Of a stretch of DNA of 64,000 nt, positions 45,350 to 56,754 are shown piece after piece (positions within the stretch are counted from its first letter, which is position 1; each line of letters begins with the position of its first letter). The position numbers were made by a program, and so were the translations under genes. This stretch comes from Reticulitermes speratus (taxonomy: Eukaryota; Arthropoda; Insecta; Blattodea; Rhinotermitidae), in NCBI GenBank assembly GCA_021186555.1, contig JAJKFL010000013.1:36298743-36362742 (forward strand), given 5' to 3'. The notes under the pieces are model-generated. The model did no database searches and was not told the DNA's origin. It worked only from the letters and a program-made list of their open reading frames with translations.

Positions 45350-46320
45350 GGGGGTTTTTACATGATGACGCGTGAGTGACTCGTGTCGAGAGAGAAAAAA
45401 CTCCAAGTTTGCAATGTTGCAAGCATCTCCTTGAGGTTTGCTGTCTTTAATCTGCCACTACATGATCAAAAGTTCTATCTTACAGCATAGCAACTCTGCG
45501 CAAAAGTGTGCTATTCGCCGATTCTGACTCGAAATAATAATACCTTAAAAACAAGCCAGTGGGTTTAATGTGCATAATATGATAATCGTGTGCGTTATCT
45601 TCAGCTTATAAAAGCACAAAGTAAATATTGTTACATTGTGTAAGTAGCGAGATATTCATATATCTGAAGTGTCAAAACCTGTCTTTAATTTGACTGTTTT
45701 ACATTTAACCCTTTGCTACCGCACAAACATGTCACCCGCCGTCTTGTTTTAACCACAGAGTAGTAGACAGTGAGTCAGTCCTATAATTTATTTCTAAGTC
45801 ATTCAGTAATTTATAAATTCGATCAAAATGTTGGTTTGTTAATTAGCTGTATTTAATTATTTAACTTCACAATATTGCAGGTAAAGGTGAGTTTCGCCTG
45901 TAATGTATCAAATAGAATGAATTACAGCTCTAAGCTTTCGATAATCCATCTTGAGATGTCGTATGGATGAAGGTATATTCTACCAATTGCTGGATGTATA
46001 CGTTGCAGTTCATGAGCGCATCATGCCTCTTTTGAGTCCGACTATTTTTGTAGAAGCAGGAACTCTCAAAGAACTATTTTTACCTAACGTATTAAACGAT
46101 GATAACATGGTCGAAGAAGTAATTATAAACTATAAGACATAGGTAGCAGACTACTAAATGGATGCGATCAGGGGCTGGATATGGTTTCCATTTTGGGACC
46201 TCCGCCTTGCTACCAAACTGATCTGAAGACCAGATTGTGGTCAAAGTATGACGACCGCGGCTGGAAGTTACATACACCGAATCTCTCGCACATGGAGATC
46301 TGAACCCGCCAACTTGTTGT
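45350..46320. other. Intron 4, unclassified part
   Basis: No further exon or recognised repeat before exon 5. Confidence 0.4.
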
Positions 46321-46323
46321 CAG

Positions 46324-46608
46324 GACGATGAGTTCCACGAGAACCTCATCTATCGTGGCCTGTTCCGAAAGCGGAGCGTGTCACTCGAAGACACAGTGGT
46401 GTCGTCCACAACCAGCGACCCAGACATGGCGATGTTCCAGCAGCAGAGGGTTGCTGCGGTCGGTACCAGCACTGGGCCTGAAGATGAGGAGGAAGATGTA
46501 GATGAGATTTCTGAGGCGAGGTCGGCCCCACCAGTTGTGCAACACGACCGAGGGGAATTCAGCGAAGAGGATGCAGACGCCATGGAACAGGAGGAAGCGG
46601 TACCAGAG
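46324..46608 (+). CDS. Unidentified large gene, exon 5 (intact, phase 0)
   Basis: Acceptor cttgttgtcag (ends 46323), donor gtattg (from 46609). It encodes 95 codons, phase 0 at both ends: DDEFHENLIYRGLFRKRSVS, then LEDTVVSSTTSDPDMAMFQQ, a strongly acidic run (GPEDEEEDVDEISEA) and EFSEEDADAMEQEEAVPE. The RKRSVS step is a basic-directed kinase or 14-3-3-like site by pattern. The first 20 codons have a plausible short conserved motif. Being 3n in length it can be skipped without a frame change. Confidence 0.83.
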
Positions 46609-46614
46609 GTATTG

Positions 46615-47015
46615 CTGTTGTTGGCGTCATAGTAAGTCGAGGGGTTGAGTCCAGTCTCTAGATTGCTAACGGCACTGTATCAACTGCACAGTGTTATTAG
46701 ACTACTTACCTATATGAAATTGAGCATATTATTTAACTGATTTATCACCTGCAGACGGGTACATTGATAAAAATCAATATGGATCTCTTTCCATTCATTA
46801 ATACAGATGCACTACGTAGGAGAATTTTAATGTTTTGGTTAATTTAAATTTTGTTTAATTTATGGCGCATTCGTAAACAAGAAAGTATAATGCGTGATGT
46901 ATTACTAGCCATAACATAGGAAGGATAAGCAATAAGTAAGTTTCCCTAGGTCATAAAAATTAAATGAGAAGTCCTTAAAACCTTAAATGTACTTATTTAT
47001 TCTACTGAAGTATCA
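46615..47015. other. Intron 5, unclassified part
   Basis: No exon or recognised repeat. Confidence 0.35.
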
Positions 47016-47021
47016 TTATTG

Positions 47022-47260
47022 TTCTACGTCGTCCCCGAATATATTGATACATTTGTCCCATCTTGGCGTGAGCTTTAACACACCGTCGCCGTACAATTTG
47101 GGCTCTTGCATTCGCACCCGTTCACATTCCGATGTACAACTCCAGTGTAGCCCATAAATCTGGAAATGTGATGTGTCAGTTTCCCACAATCAATTCCTCG
47201 ACTCGTGCCGCGTTTATATCCGCCCTTGACATCTGAGTCGACCGATGTGATCATCATCAC
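47022..47260 (-). pseudogene. Mariner transposase C-terminal relic
   Basis: The minus strand reads LYGDGVLKLTPRWDKCINIF and then GDDVEQ before a stop near 47022. This corresponds to the conserved mariner C-terminus (RW.KCI...GDYVE). The upstream frame is broken. No terminal repeats were found, so it is a decayed fragment in intron 5. Confidence 0.65.
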
Positions 47261-47448
47261 GGATGTACTTTAGAAGATTTTCGAATTCTGTACGCTATTT
47301 TCTGACATGCTATACTCCCGTTACGCCATAATCGTACACCTATATCAAATGTCGGTAAAATTCGATGAGGGAAATATTTTTCACCCATAAAACCCCAACG
47401 AAAGTCTTCGCGGGACCAAGTTATAAAAGTCGTTGTCGTTGCGTATCA

Positions 47449-48158
47449 TAGGGTTACCAGGCGTATATCCATCACAGGAAAAAGAGGACATTTCCCACTT
47501 ATCGACCATAAAATAGAGGACATATCAGCACAGAAGGAGGTTAATAAAGAGGACGTAGTCATATACTCAACATGTTATTAACTGAAAATAGCATCGTTTC
47601 CAAGAAAATGCATAAATTAAAAACGAAAACTATTCAAATTTGTATACAATATACACATGGCGTACAGTCTGTCGCCAGTTCTCGTCGTCTTCCTTCTTAT
47701 GTACCCATTCATATGTCTCTGTAGGTCCGATTTTGTTTAGTCCGAAGCTTTACATTGCTCTTCAGGAAGGTATGGAATTCTGCACAGGAAGTTCCGTTGA
47801 AACTGTACTGTAGGAATAGAAGCCCTCTGAGCCTCTTAGTCAACGTGTTTCTCTCCTTGTCCACTGGGCTTGCGTCAATGAGAAAACACGCTCTGCGTTT
47901 GCATTATGAATGAGAACGGCAAGGAATAATTGTAAAATCTTGAATAATTTTGAGTGGTACTCAGCATTTTTTTTTTTTGGTTTTCAAAATATTTATTCCA
48001 CTTCTGGTGTGCTAGCAAACTGGTGAACACTTCGTCATTGAGAAATAACAAATAATCAAAATCGCTTACATTCCAACAAATTAAAAAAAAACCCGGACGG
48101 AATTTTGGGGTCGGAAACTAGGATATGTCGGGGGAAAGGAGGACGTATGTTAGCCCTA
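47449..48158 (-). mobile_element. hAT element relic with 8-base duplication
   Basis: Ends TAGGGTTACCAGGCGTA and (inverted) TAGGGCTAACATACGT, flanked by GCGTATCA (47441-47448) and GCGTATCG (48159-48166). On the minus strand near 47770-47920 a frame-broken reading (RVFSL-like, then LLFLQYSFNGTSCAEF) resembles the hAT C-terminal dimerisation region. At 710 bases it is far shorter than an autonomous hAT and is non-functional. Confidence 0.8.
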
Positions 48159-48169
48159 GCGTATCGACT

Positions 48170-50615
48170 TATCCCATGAATTGCATCTGACTGGCCTTGC
48201 GCTATCTGTTGCATGTTATCTCTACTGCAAGTACTGCCTCCTGCCGAAAAACAAAATGGTTGCCTAACACAATATTTTAGGCTACGGAACCTTACTTACT
48301 GAACAAGCCTCGTCTGTGTTTCGTGCTTGTTTTAAAGTGTTTAGAAATTTGTGTTCCTTGAATTTTTCTACATAGAGGTCATACGTTATTTTCAATATCT
48401 GTCAAATGTTGTTAGTCATGTGTGATTATTATTGTTATTGCTATTGTCATTGTTGTTGCTGTCGTTGTTGTCATTGTTGTATTGTTATTATAAATATCAC
48501 TACAGCTTCCAGTGTTATGAGGGAACTGCATGGTCTCAGAATACTGTATTGGAATCTTATTCAGAGGATTTTGAGTTTGATCCCCGTTTAGGTCTGTGTG
48601 CAGATTTTCTGCTCACAAATTGAAACTGTCGCCTTCTATCCAACATACAAGACTTTGGGAATGAAAAAAATACCAGCGCCCCCCCTCATGGCTCAGAGCC
48701 CACATTAGGCTGTAGGTCCTTCCTGCTGAACAATATTTGTATGATCACCTAACCATTGGAATGTAACAGAATCTGCAATATGGGTGCTGCCCCATCAGCA
48801 ATGGATTCTACATCCTTGCCTAGTTGGGCAGAGGCAAGAGATCAGATAGACCATAAATGGAAGACTAGAGAAAATGCTCTTTCATCATCATAGTTCACTA
48901 ATTTCAGTTAAAGGAATAACATGAACAAATTGTTAAAAGCCCACACACAAACATCAGTCCTCAGATGCCATTTGAACCCTATAATCAAGAACGAAGACAC
49001 TCGTTATATTTCTGAAGAGAATGGAGCCACACTGTACAGCTTAACAAGTACGTGTATATAGGAATCACAACGAAACATGACCACCGCTAGCCTATAGGCT
49101 GAAATTCCTCAAATTGTACTTGAAATGACAGAGTTTAAATGAAAATCCTGTTTTATGAATAAATGTAGTAGCAAAGGAAAGATTTGTTTTATGTTAACAA
49201 CAGCACAGATGGTTTAAAAAGTCTCCCTTAAAATTATGCACTAGGTAGGCCTACCCCTGTACCACTGGGCCACCTCTCACACCTCTGAGTTCAAAGGTGA
49301 AGAAGGTGGGAAAATTATTTGATGAAAATAAAGCCTTTGTCTGAACTCTTAGGGGATGAAAAATTTTACAGTGTTCAAAACTTTAAAATCAAATTCATAA
49401 CTTTTTAAATTAGTTGAGATAATTGCGATCTAATATATATGTTTTATTGTTTTTAGAAACAAAGCCAAATACACATTTCTTCTTCTACATCTTCTCCTTC
49501 TTCGTCTTCTTCTTGTACTGTTTCCCGTTTCTATGCATGTACTCTCTATTTGTGCTATGTAGGTGTCATAAATTCCATTCCAAGTACTTTTCTGTGTGAG
49601 AAATGTTTACAGTATAAAAACTGAAGAGTCAGTGCAGTGTGATATCTGTATGTGATTATGCTAGGAGCAGTCTGTGCTAATTGGACAGCAACAGTCACAC
49701 CATTTCAAGAATGGGTTCTATTTGCATCGTCTAGCAGACAGGATACATAAAGAATGCTTGCTGTTAGCCCGCTACATAGAGTAATTCTCATATCCATCCG
49801 GGGAGGAGGGGGGGGGGGTGCAGGCAACAGTCCTTTCGCGTGCTGTCAACCACAAGCTGTAAATGGAAACAGTTCACTAAAGATTGAAGTATTTATTATA
49901 TAAAAATGGACTTGGGAAACAGAGTCCAAAAATTCATTCTTACACTAAGTGTTACACCATTTTCAGATAAATTTAAGCTCTCTAGCAAGGAAAAGATGTA
50001 TACAAAATCACACATAGATTTGTGTGCTTTGTTGCAATAACCATTCCATTCTTATTTGCTTTGCTGCAGCAAACCACACTTATAAAATAGCAGAAATTTG
50101 TACCTGCATAAGTGATACGTACACTTTCCAAATGCCTCATTTGCTACTTTACATATTTTATTGGTCTTAGCATTAATTTATTGCAAATAAAATCAATTAT
50201 TGCAAAACTTATCACATAACCAACATCACATTGCACTGATTGTGAAAATATTTTGTTAAATTGCGTAATAGCACAGAATGTTCCAGTAGAAGTTGTAGAT
50301 CGTAATGAGTTCTTCATTGCATGTCATGTTCTAGTTTTTTAAATGATGGACATTTTTGTGATTTTTGATACAGAATAACTTAGTATCATGTGTAGTAAGG
50401 ATTGTTATTAAAAAATAATATAAAAAATACACTTTTGCGAAGTTAGAGTAGAACCCAAGTTACTGATTTCGTCAGAATCTGTCAAGTAGTTTCAGAGATG
50501 AATCATGCTTTAAATTTCTGCAAACAACACGTGAAGTGTTTTCATAAAAAAACCAGTTAGAGCATAAAACTGTTGACGTCACATTAAGCAGTGCCGCGCA
50601 TATTGTGTCATGTTC
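48170..50615. other. Intron 5, unclassified part
   Basis: It contains simple-sequence stretches (ttgttattgctattg region at 48430-48485, tcttcttctac region at 49475-49515, G run at 49804-49818) and no exon or classified mobile element. ORFs at 48406-48623 are driven by the tandem triplets. Confidence 0.4.
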
Positions 50616-50619
50616 ACAG

Positions 50620-50793
50620 AAGACTGAGGACCATGTGGGTCCTCAGGCACTGGAGAAAACAGACAAGGACGCAGATCTGCTGCCACCTACAACACCACTG
50701 ACACAGCCATCCTCTCTGTTTGCCTCAAGTGATTCTCTAGCGAATGACTTGCGTGATCATAGTGATGGAATCTGGAATGAATCACAGGCCACG
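50620..50793 (+). CDS. Unidentified large gene, exon 6 (intact, phase 0)
   Basis: Acceptor tgttcacag (ends 50619), donor gtgagc (from 50794). It encodes 58 codons, phase 0 at both ends: KTEDHVGPQALEKTDKDADL, then LPPTTPLTQPSSLFASSDSL and ANDLRDHSDGIWNESQAT. Ser/Thr/Pro/Asp-rich, with no domain. It is 3n in length, so an in-frame cassette is possible. Confidence 0.8.
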
Positions 50794-50799
50794 GTGAGC

Positions 50800-52070
50800 T
50801 GAAACTTTGTTGAAGAACATATGACACACCTAACAATTCCGGACTGTACTTGTGGATAATTCATCATATGCATCCTGTATTAAGTCAGATAAAGAAGAAC
50901 ATAAATATGAATTACACATTATTGATGGATGCAATACAGAAACTATGGACCAAGAAGTGAGGTTATTTCAGTTGACACAACTTGTTTATTAAAATATAAG
51001 TAGGCTACAAGTTTCAGCTTCCTATTGAAGCAATCATCAGGCCAAGCATAATAAAAGCTATTCAGTTATGGACTGAATATTACCTGTATTTTTTGTGGTC
51101 TTACATTTGGTCTCGTGATGGTTTTCATAGAAAATTGAAATGTTCAGCCCTCTTATTTTTTCATAGACAAATGAAATACTCTATCATTCATTTTCTGAAT
51201 TTTACACAACAGGATGACCCAAATAAAGATCAAAGAAACAACGTTTTTAATATATCCACTGAAACACCATAAATATTTATCTAAGTTATACAGCTCAAAT
51301 AGTAACCCGTATACAAATTGTGGCCAGGTTGTACCATATACTCGTAGATTGGTTTCAGAGAACGTTTTTTGGACATTGTGAGTTGCCTTGATTAGAAGGC
51401 AGACAGCACTGTGGAGGCCCGTTCTTTCTGGATCTTTGGATATGAGAAATGGTAACTGATCTCACAAGGCCTTGCTCTAAGAACTAACGTAACTGAGCAG
51501 ACGTTTTCCTCAAAGCAAGAACAAATCTAGCTTTTGACGTGTTACTTACATTGTCTCACAAACAATGAATAATATGAAAAAAGAATTACCCTGTGACAGT
51601 GCTAGACCATTATCATGAAACATTAAAAAAACATATAAATTAGTTGCCAGTTTTCAAATAGCAGTCAACCAATAGCACAGCTTCTGATCTTCAACTCACG
51701 ATCTTAATGGGACGAGAATTTATCATGACTGTGCAAAATTTGCATCTGGTATATTTTACCAGTAATATTTCTCATAATTTAATATAAGGAGAAAATTTTC
51801 ATTTAGATTAGCAAACATTATGAAATTTAAGTTTTGTAACATTACACAGTAACAGTCCATGTAAATGTGTATGTAATTATGATAATGTAAATAGAATAAC
51901 TTACCTTGAAAACCATCTAATTTTGTGCAAATAAATAGTATCCCAGTCCACAAATGAAATAATTGCAGTAATTACAATTTTATTAACTGCAGTATTTCTA
52001 ATATGAAGGATGTAAGTTAGTAAGAAGAAAACTTGCAATTCCATGGAATACAGTTTTTCTTAAGAAGTTT
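50800..52070. other. Intron 6, first part
   Basis: Apart from the hammerhead-like motif at 51001-51047, nothing here is classifiable. No exon is supported. Confidence 0.4.
51001..51047 (-). ncRNA. Hammerhead ribozyme-like motif in intron 6, antisense
   Basis: On the minus strand: stem I strand GGC, core CTGATGA (51034-51040, the classical form), stem II GCTTC/GAAGC, GAAA (51012-51015), minimal stem III (AC-TT-GT), the triplet GTA (51006-51008) and then the stem I partner GCC. Stem II is joined by unpaired T residues, which may weaken it. It is diverged from the copies at 4141 and 15909 outside the core, so it represents another subfamily. Confidence 0.55.
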
Positions 52071-52079
52071 GTCAGCTTG

Positions 52080-52420
52080 TCAAGAAATTCCCCTTGTTTA
52101 ATGTAATCCAAATGTTCAGTACTGTGTTTACAAGCTCACAATTTGTCCTTATCCTGACCCAGATCAATTCAGTCCAAGCCCTCTCATCCTCTCTTATTAA
52201 TATCCATTTCAATATTATGCCCACATCTACACCTAGGTCGTCCAAGTTTTTTCTTTCCTTTAGGTCTTCCCATCGAACCTTGTATGCATTTTTCTTCACT
52301 CCAGACATCATCCTCCTTGATTTTGTCAACCAAATAATATTTGGTGAACAGTACATATCATGAAGCTCCTCATTATGCAATTTTCTCCAGTCTGCTGTTG
52401 CTTTCTCCCCTTTTAGGGCC
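52080..52420 (-). pseudogene. Non-LTR retrotransposon 3' end, best copy
   Basis: The minus-strand frame reads WRKLHNEELHDMYCSPNIIW, then TKSRRM..., KKNAYKVRWEDLKERKNLDD and ILKWIL..., ending WVRIRTNCELVNTVLNIW. It lines up with the carboxy tail of insect endonuclease-reverse transcriptases (NAYRVLVGKPEGKRPLGRP..., then a W-L-QDRD-WRALVNTVMN pattern). The GHVARMGEKR step is lost. 5'-truncated, in intron 6. Confidence 0.75.
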
Positions 52421-52424
52421 AAAT

Positions 52425-52885
52425 GTCTTTTTCAGAAAACTGTTTTCAAGCAATCTTAGCCATTAGTGACAGGGACCAAGTTTCACACCCATCTAAATTA
52501 ACAGCAAAATTATAGTTGTATATACTTTAATCTTTAGATTCTTAGGCAGCAAACAGAGAGACAAATATTTTGGACCGAATGGTAGCCAGTAATCCTGAAT
52601 TTAATCTGCCTTTTATTTCTTTATGAATGCAATTTTCTTCTTAGTGTTTCTAAATATTTGAACTTTTCTACATTTTCAAAGGATTTGTTAGGTACCTTAA
52701 GTTGTGATTTTGCATTGAATTCTGTTTATGAGACGTGAACATACACTTAGTTTTCTCTGTAGTCACTTCTAGAAAAGTCTCCTTCACTAATACAGCTTCT
52801 TTGTTTTTTTATATAGTATATATGTTTTCACTCAGTAAATTAACATCATAAGCATAGATCAGAAGCTGCCGTGTCCCAGTTTAAT
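52425..52885. other. Intron 6, unclassified part
   Basis: Possibly further upstream parts of the same LINE on the minus strand, but I could not read them with confidence. Confidence 0.3.
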
Positions 52886-52887
52886 TA

Positions 52888-53310
52888 GGCGCTTTTGCAA
52901 AGTTGCGAAAGGCGACTATTAGCTTCGTCATGTCTGTCAGTCTGTCCGTCCACTGCATAGAACAACTCGGCTCCCACTGGATTGATTTTCATGAAATTTA
53001 GTATTTGAGGATTTTTCGAAAATCTGTCAAGAAAATATAAGTTTCGTTAAAATCTGACAAGAATAATGGGTACTTTACATGAAGAGAGAATCAAAACACA
53101 CATTTTATGTTCTGTATTTTTTTTTCTGAAAATCGTGCCATTTATGAGATAATGTGGAAAGCTATGGTAGAGCCAGACAGACCACACAGATGACAATACA
53201 ATATGGCGCTGAAATATTCGATTTGCATGGGGCTAAGGCAAGAATACACACACTCGTCATGTTTAATACTTACTGCTTTTCCACATCAAAAATCGTGAAT
53301 AGAACGCGCC
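52888..53310 (+). mobile_element. GGCGCGTTCGC-TIR family copy
   Basis: Ends ggcgcttttgc (52888-52898) and agaacgcgcc (53301-53310). It has the complete internal order with a small deletion after tactttacatgaagag, rejoining at atcaaaacacacattttatg. It lies in intron 6. Confidence 0.72.
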
Positions 53311-53319
53311 ACAGTATTA

Positions 53320-54355
53320 GGTTATTCCTACTGTCCCTTTCTTGTTTCAATCTCCCCTGGTTTTCCTGAACCTACACAATGGCATATTCTAAAGCAAATT
53401 TGGAAAGCAATGTCAATAAAGCATCTTCTCCCTTCAGGCCATTCTGAAAATGAATTGTATCAAACAGATGTTTATCTATGCAGACTTGACTCTAAGTTTC
53501 ATTTAAATACATTTTAATTAGCCTAACTAGAAACATGGAAACACAGAAACCAATTAACTGCTGCATTGCCACAGTATTGGAAATATTCCCTTTAGATCCA
53601 GTATATCTGTTCCACAATGTACCTTTTACATTATGTATATATAAACTATGGCGTTGTTTGTCTACCCTGGATGAAATTTTTCATATGTTTCCTCAGTCAT
53701 TTCAGTCAAATACGAGGATATCACACAACAGCCCACAACTTCCCTCTTCTCTTCTCCATTTCATTGTTCACAAATTAATTACCACTTATGAAGTTTGAGA
53801 TTGTCATAGTGATATGTATCCTATCAATATTACTGTCATATGGGATATGACACCGTATAGTTTGGTAGATAGGCACCAAAATTTCGAACAAATCTGCTGC
53901 CTCCATCTTCAGAATAGAAGACTAAATTACACTGCACCACATCAAAGAAGAATGTAGCTATTCATACATAAACCATGCAGTCGAAAAAGCATTATTGAAT
54001 AACCAGGAGGTATAAACCAAAGAAGATGACTGCTGAAACCAAGAAATAAATAATTATGATAACTAATGATAATGATTATGATGACGATGACAACAACAAC
54101 AACAACAACACAGTAATAATAATACTGATTTTATTAATGATTGTAATAATATATATAAACGAAATATAAATTAAATGGTATATAATACAAGCACATATTA
54201 AGAAAAAATGTAATATATAATTACAGAACTAACTTTTAAAGGTACTGCAAGATAATAATTAAAGTTTCCTTATTGTGTTTTAGTATTCCTTGGTAGCCTA
54301 TGGATTAATTATGAACACAGATATTACCATAATAGTAGACATTTTGCTTTAAAAT
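53320..54355. repeat. Intron 6 end with a single cgaaacgtcgg-family arm
   Basis: Positions 53838-53930 are one arm of the inverted-pair family: ggatatgacaccgtatagtt, then caaaatttcgaac and ctgcctccatcttcagaata. On the minus strand the core reads CTGAAGA and GAAA is intact, but stem II pairs poorly. An (AAC)n run lies at about 54090-54110. No exon is supported. Confidence 0.5.
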
Positions 54356-54360
54356 TGCAG

Positions 54361-54429
54361 GATACTAAACATTTCGATATTACCCCGAATACATTGACCA
54401 TGCACGCTGGTACCTTTGCCACAATGCAG
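54361..54429 (+). CDS. Unidentified large gene, exon 7 (69-base exon)
   Basis: Acceptor aaaattgcag (ends 54360), donor gtaact (from 54430). It encodes 23 codons: DTKHFDITPNTLTMHAGTFA then TMQ, phase 0 at both ends. Such a short, 3n exon flanked by good consensus sites is typical of alternatively spliced cassettes. Called from the match of phase with exons 6 and 8 and the clean splice sites. It is the least certain exon, because its length gives little coding evidence. Confidence 0.65.
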
Positions 54430-54434
54430 GTAAC

Positions 54435-54728
54435 TGTTTTAAATTAGAGCAGTGTTAATAATATTTTTTACTAATTTCTTAATCTTCTACATGTACCACC
54501 CATCTTGCCCTTGAATTAATCACTAAATATGTTAGGTGAGGATAACAAATTGGGAATTCTCCCAACATCTAGCATGCTGTATATTTTTCTTTCTTAATCT
54601 GAGTATACAGAATCTTTATGGTGTGTTATCTTGTGTTATGATATTGTACATGCTTTGCCCACTACCCTCCTATGTACTTGCATACAAAGGGTCATTCGTT
54701 TTTATCTCAATATGTTACTGGTGTAAAC
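54435..54728. other. Intron 7, unclassified
   Basis: Short intron of 301 bases with no repeat recognised. Confidence 0.6.
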
Positions 54729-54730
54729 AG

Positions 54731-54931
54731 GTACTACAAGTAGCTGATGCTGATATCAGTGCTTTGAGTGGCGCAGAACTGAGTTCTCTATCAGCTGCCG
54801 GACCTGGCACTGTGTTGGCCCTCACCCCTTCATCAAGGCGCAAGCAACTTCTGCTTCTACAACACCAGCAACGCAGTTCCATGGACACTGAAGCACTTGA
54901 TGAGGAACTGGAAGCAGAGTTTGATGCTCAG
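54731..54931 (+). CDS. Unidentified large gene, exon 8 (intact, phase 0)
   Basis: Acceptor gtgtaaacag (ends 54730), donor gtataa (from 54932). It encodes 67 codons: VLQVADADISALSGAELSSL, then SAAGPGTVLALTPSSRRKQL and LLLQHQQRSSMDTEALDEEL, ending EAEFDAQ. The middle (RRKQLLLLQHQQRSS) could form a short amphipathic or coiled segment. The frame continues upstream as an apparent ORF, but that part is hydrophobic intron sequence. Confidence 0.82.
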
Positions 54932-54939
54932 GTATAAGT

Positions 54940-56155
54940 TCTCAAATTATTTAACGATTCTGTATTAATTTAAGTGGTTATGCAGCTTCATATAAGAGCT
55001 TAGGGATGAACTTGGAAGAAATTTTCACCCTCTGTGACATGTTTTAAGGTATTACTCTGCATTTGCCTTTAAGAACCATAGAAACACATGAAAAATATCA
55101 GTGTGTAGCCGTATTGTAAATATAAGAGTACAGTGCTCCCTCGTCTAACTTGCAGTTTGGGGATGTGCGGGATGATCACAACATGTTGGGCAAAACCACT
55201 TTGCCCATAATTCTAATGGTAAGAAGAGTGGTACACGAATATGGAAGCTTTTAACCCCTACACCCGCCCATTACTTAAAATACATACACATCTGGCCACC
55301 AAACATTTGCACCAGGCAGGAAATCAAAGGGGCTGCAGCCCGCAGCCCTCAGCACAAAAAAATCCAGAGTTGAAAAAAAAAACAGTTGGTAGACATGATT
55401 ATATAAAATGTTTTACGTGATTTACCCTTCAGTCAAAATCAGCCACTGAAATCGGCTGATGACCAGTACATTAGAATTTTGAAAAATAAAATGAAAAACT
55501 TAGGGAGTCTTAGACAAACTTAAAAAAAAAAGATTAGACTTTTTGATTTAAATTAGGTGAGTGAGTCATGGAACATGTAGTTATATTTATATGTACATAA
55601 ATGCAGTTGCAAACATGTTATGTTACTCTTATATTTATAACGTACTTTTGTAACATAGTTTTTAGAATCAAATTTAAGTTACATATAACCTCAGGGTCTG
55701 CAACCCCCTCCAGTAAAAATTCTGGGTGCACACGTGATGCACACAGTGCTTGGGTGGCTATGCTGCCAGCTTCTATGGCAGTTGTGTGGTTAATCACCCC
55801 CATTTATTCACATGTATTTAAATTTCTCAGCTTTCAGAAATTTTCCACCTTACATTTAATTATGTTCAACCATGTTGGCCAAGGGATTACTGTATATAAC
55901 TGGAAGCTTACACATCGAGAGAGCCAAACAGCTATGTGGATGTGAAGTTCCAGAGGCTGTCTCTATTTGTCCTGCATTCGTTTCCAATGAGTTTGGGAAT
56001 AGTGAGTGTGATCAGGTGGTCACTCAACACAGTGCATATTCCCTAACTTGAGGACTGTAGAATACTGCCTGTCACTGAGGACCAATTAAGGGATGAACAA
56101 ATCCTGGGGTAAACTGAGTCCAGTATTCTCCACAAGAGAACCTCATTTAAAATTT
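54940..56155. other. Intron 8, unclassified
   Basis: Near 55131 a phrase (cagtgctccctcgtctaact) resembles one end of a pogo/Tigger-like element, but the matching opposite end is not visible. The 114-codon ORF at 55601-55945 lies within the intron and has no splice consistency or motif. Confidence 0.4.
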
Positions 56156-56158
56156 CAG

Positions 56159-56313
56159 GTTCCACAGGCCCCTCCTTCACCCAGGATATGCATCGAAGCC
56201 ATAGCGTCCCTCAGGCCAAGTCCATCAGCAACATTAACACCCAATCAGGAAGTGCCACAGATGCAAGAGAATCTAACGGGCATCCGAAGGTGGCCTTCAC
56301 CCTCTCCTGAAAG
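56159..56313 (+). CDS. Unidentified large gene, exon 9 (intact)
   Basis: Acceptor aaaatttcag (ends 56158), donor gtagaa (from 56314), starting in phase 0 and ending in phase 2. Residues: VPQAPPSPRICIEAIASLRP, then SPSATLTPNQEVPQMQENLT and GIRRWPSPSPER (the last Arg codon is completed by exon 10). Pro/Ser-rich with several SP sites. No domain recognised. Confidence 0.78.
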
Positions 56314-56591
56314 GTAGAACCTCTGCATTCTCTCGTATAAAAATTGTAGTTTTTCAGGCTTGACACATGTTAACTCTTAGGGCCTTATTTCTTTGTTAGC
56401 ACCACTATAATTATGGTGGACATTGTGTGCTGACTGTTGTATATTTAATGGAAATGACCATTCAAGAATTGACTGTATTTCTGTTTTCAAATGTCTAGTT
56501 TATGAATCCATATTTCCTTGTTTTAGATAAATAATTTCATTAGCATTTAGTCTTTATTGAAAAGGTTTAAGATTCAAGTCTTCTGGTGTGG

Positions 56592-56750
56592 TATGATGTG
56601 TCATCTGGTGAATAGCCTATGGCATGTCGTTTAGTGAATAGCGTAGGGCATGCCATCTGGTGAATAGCATTTGGCATGTCATCTGGTGAATAGCCTAGGG
56701 CATGTCATTTGGTGAATAGCCTATGGCATGTTTTCTGGTAAATAGCCTGT
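56592..56750 (+). repeat. 26-base minisatellite, about six units
   Basis: Unit: catctggtgaatagcctatg plus gcatgt. Units differ at one to four positions and a single unit carries gcgtag in place of cctat. It lies in intron 9. Nothing suggests coding or regulatory use. Confidence 0.9.
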
Positions 56751-56754
56751 CTCA

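Noticed and set aside
55601-55945. 114-codon plus-strand ORF in intron 8
   Set aside because: Exons 8 and 9 already join in phase and no acceptor-donor pair fits this frame. The composition is intronic.
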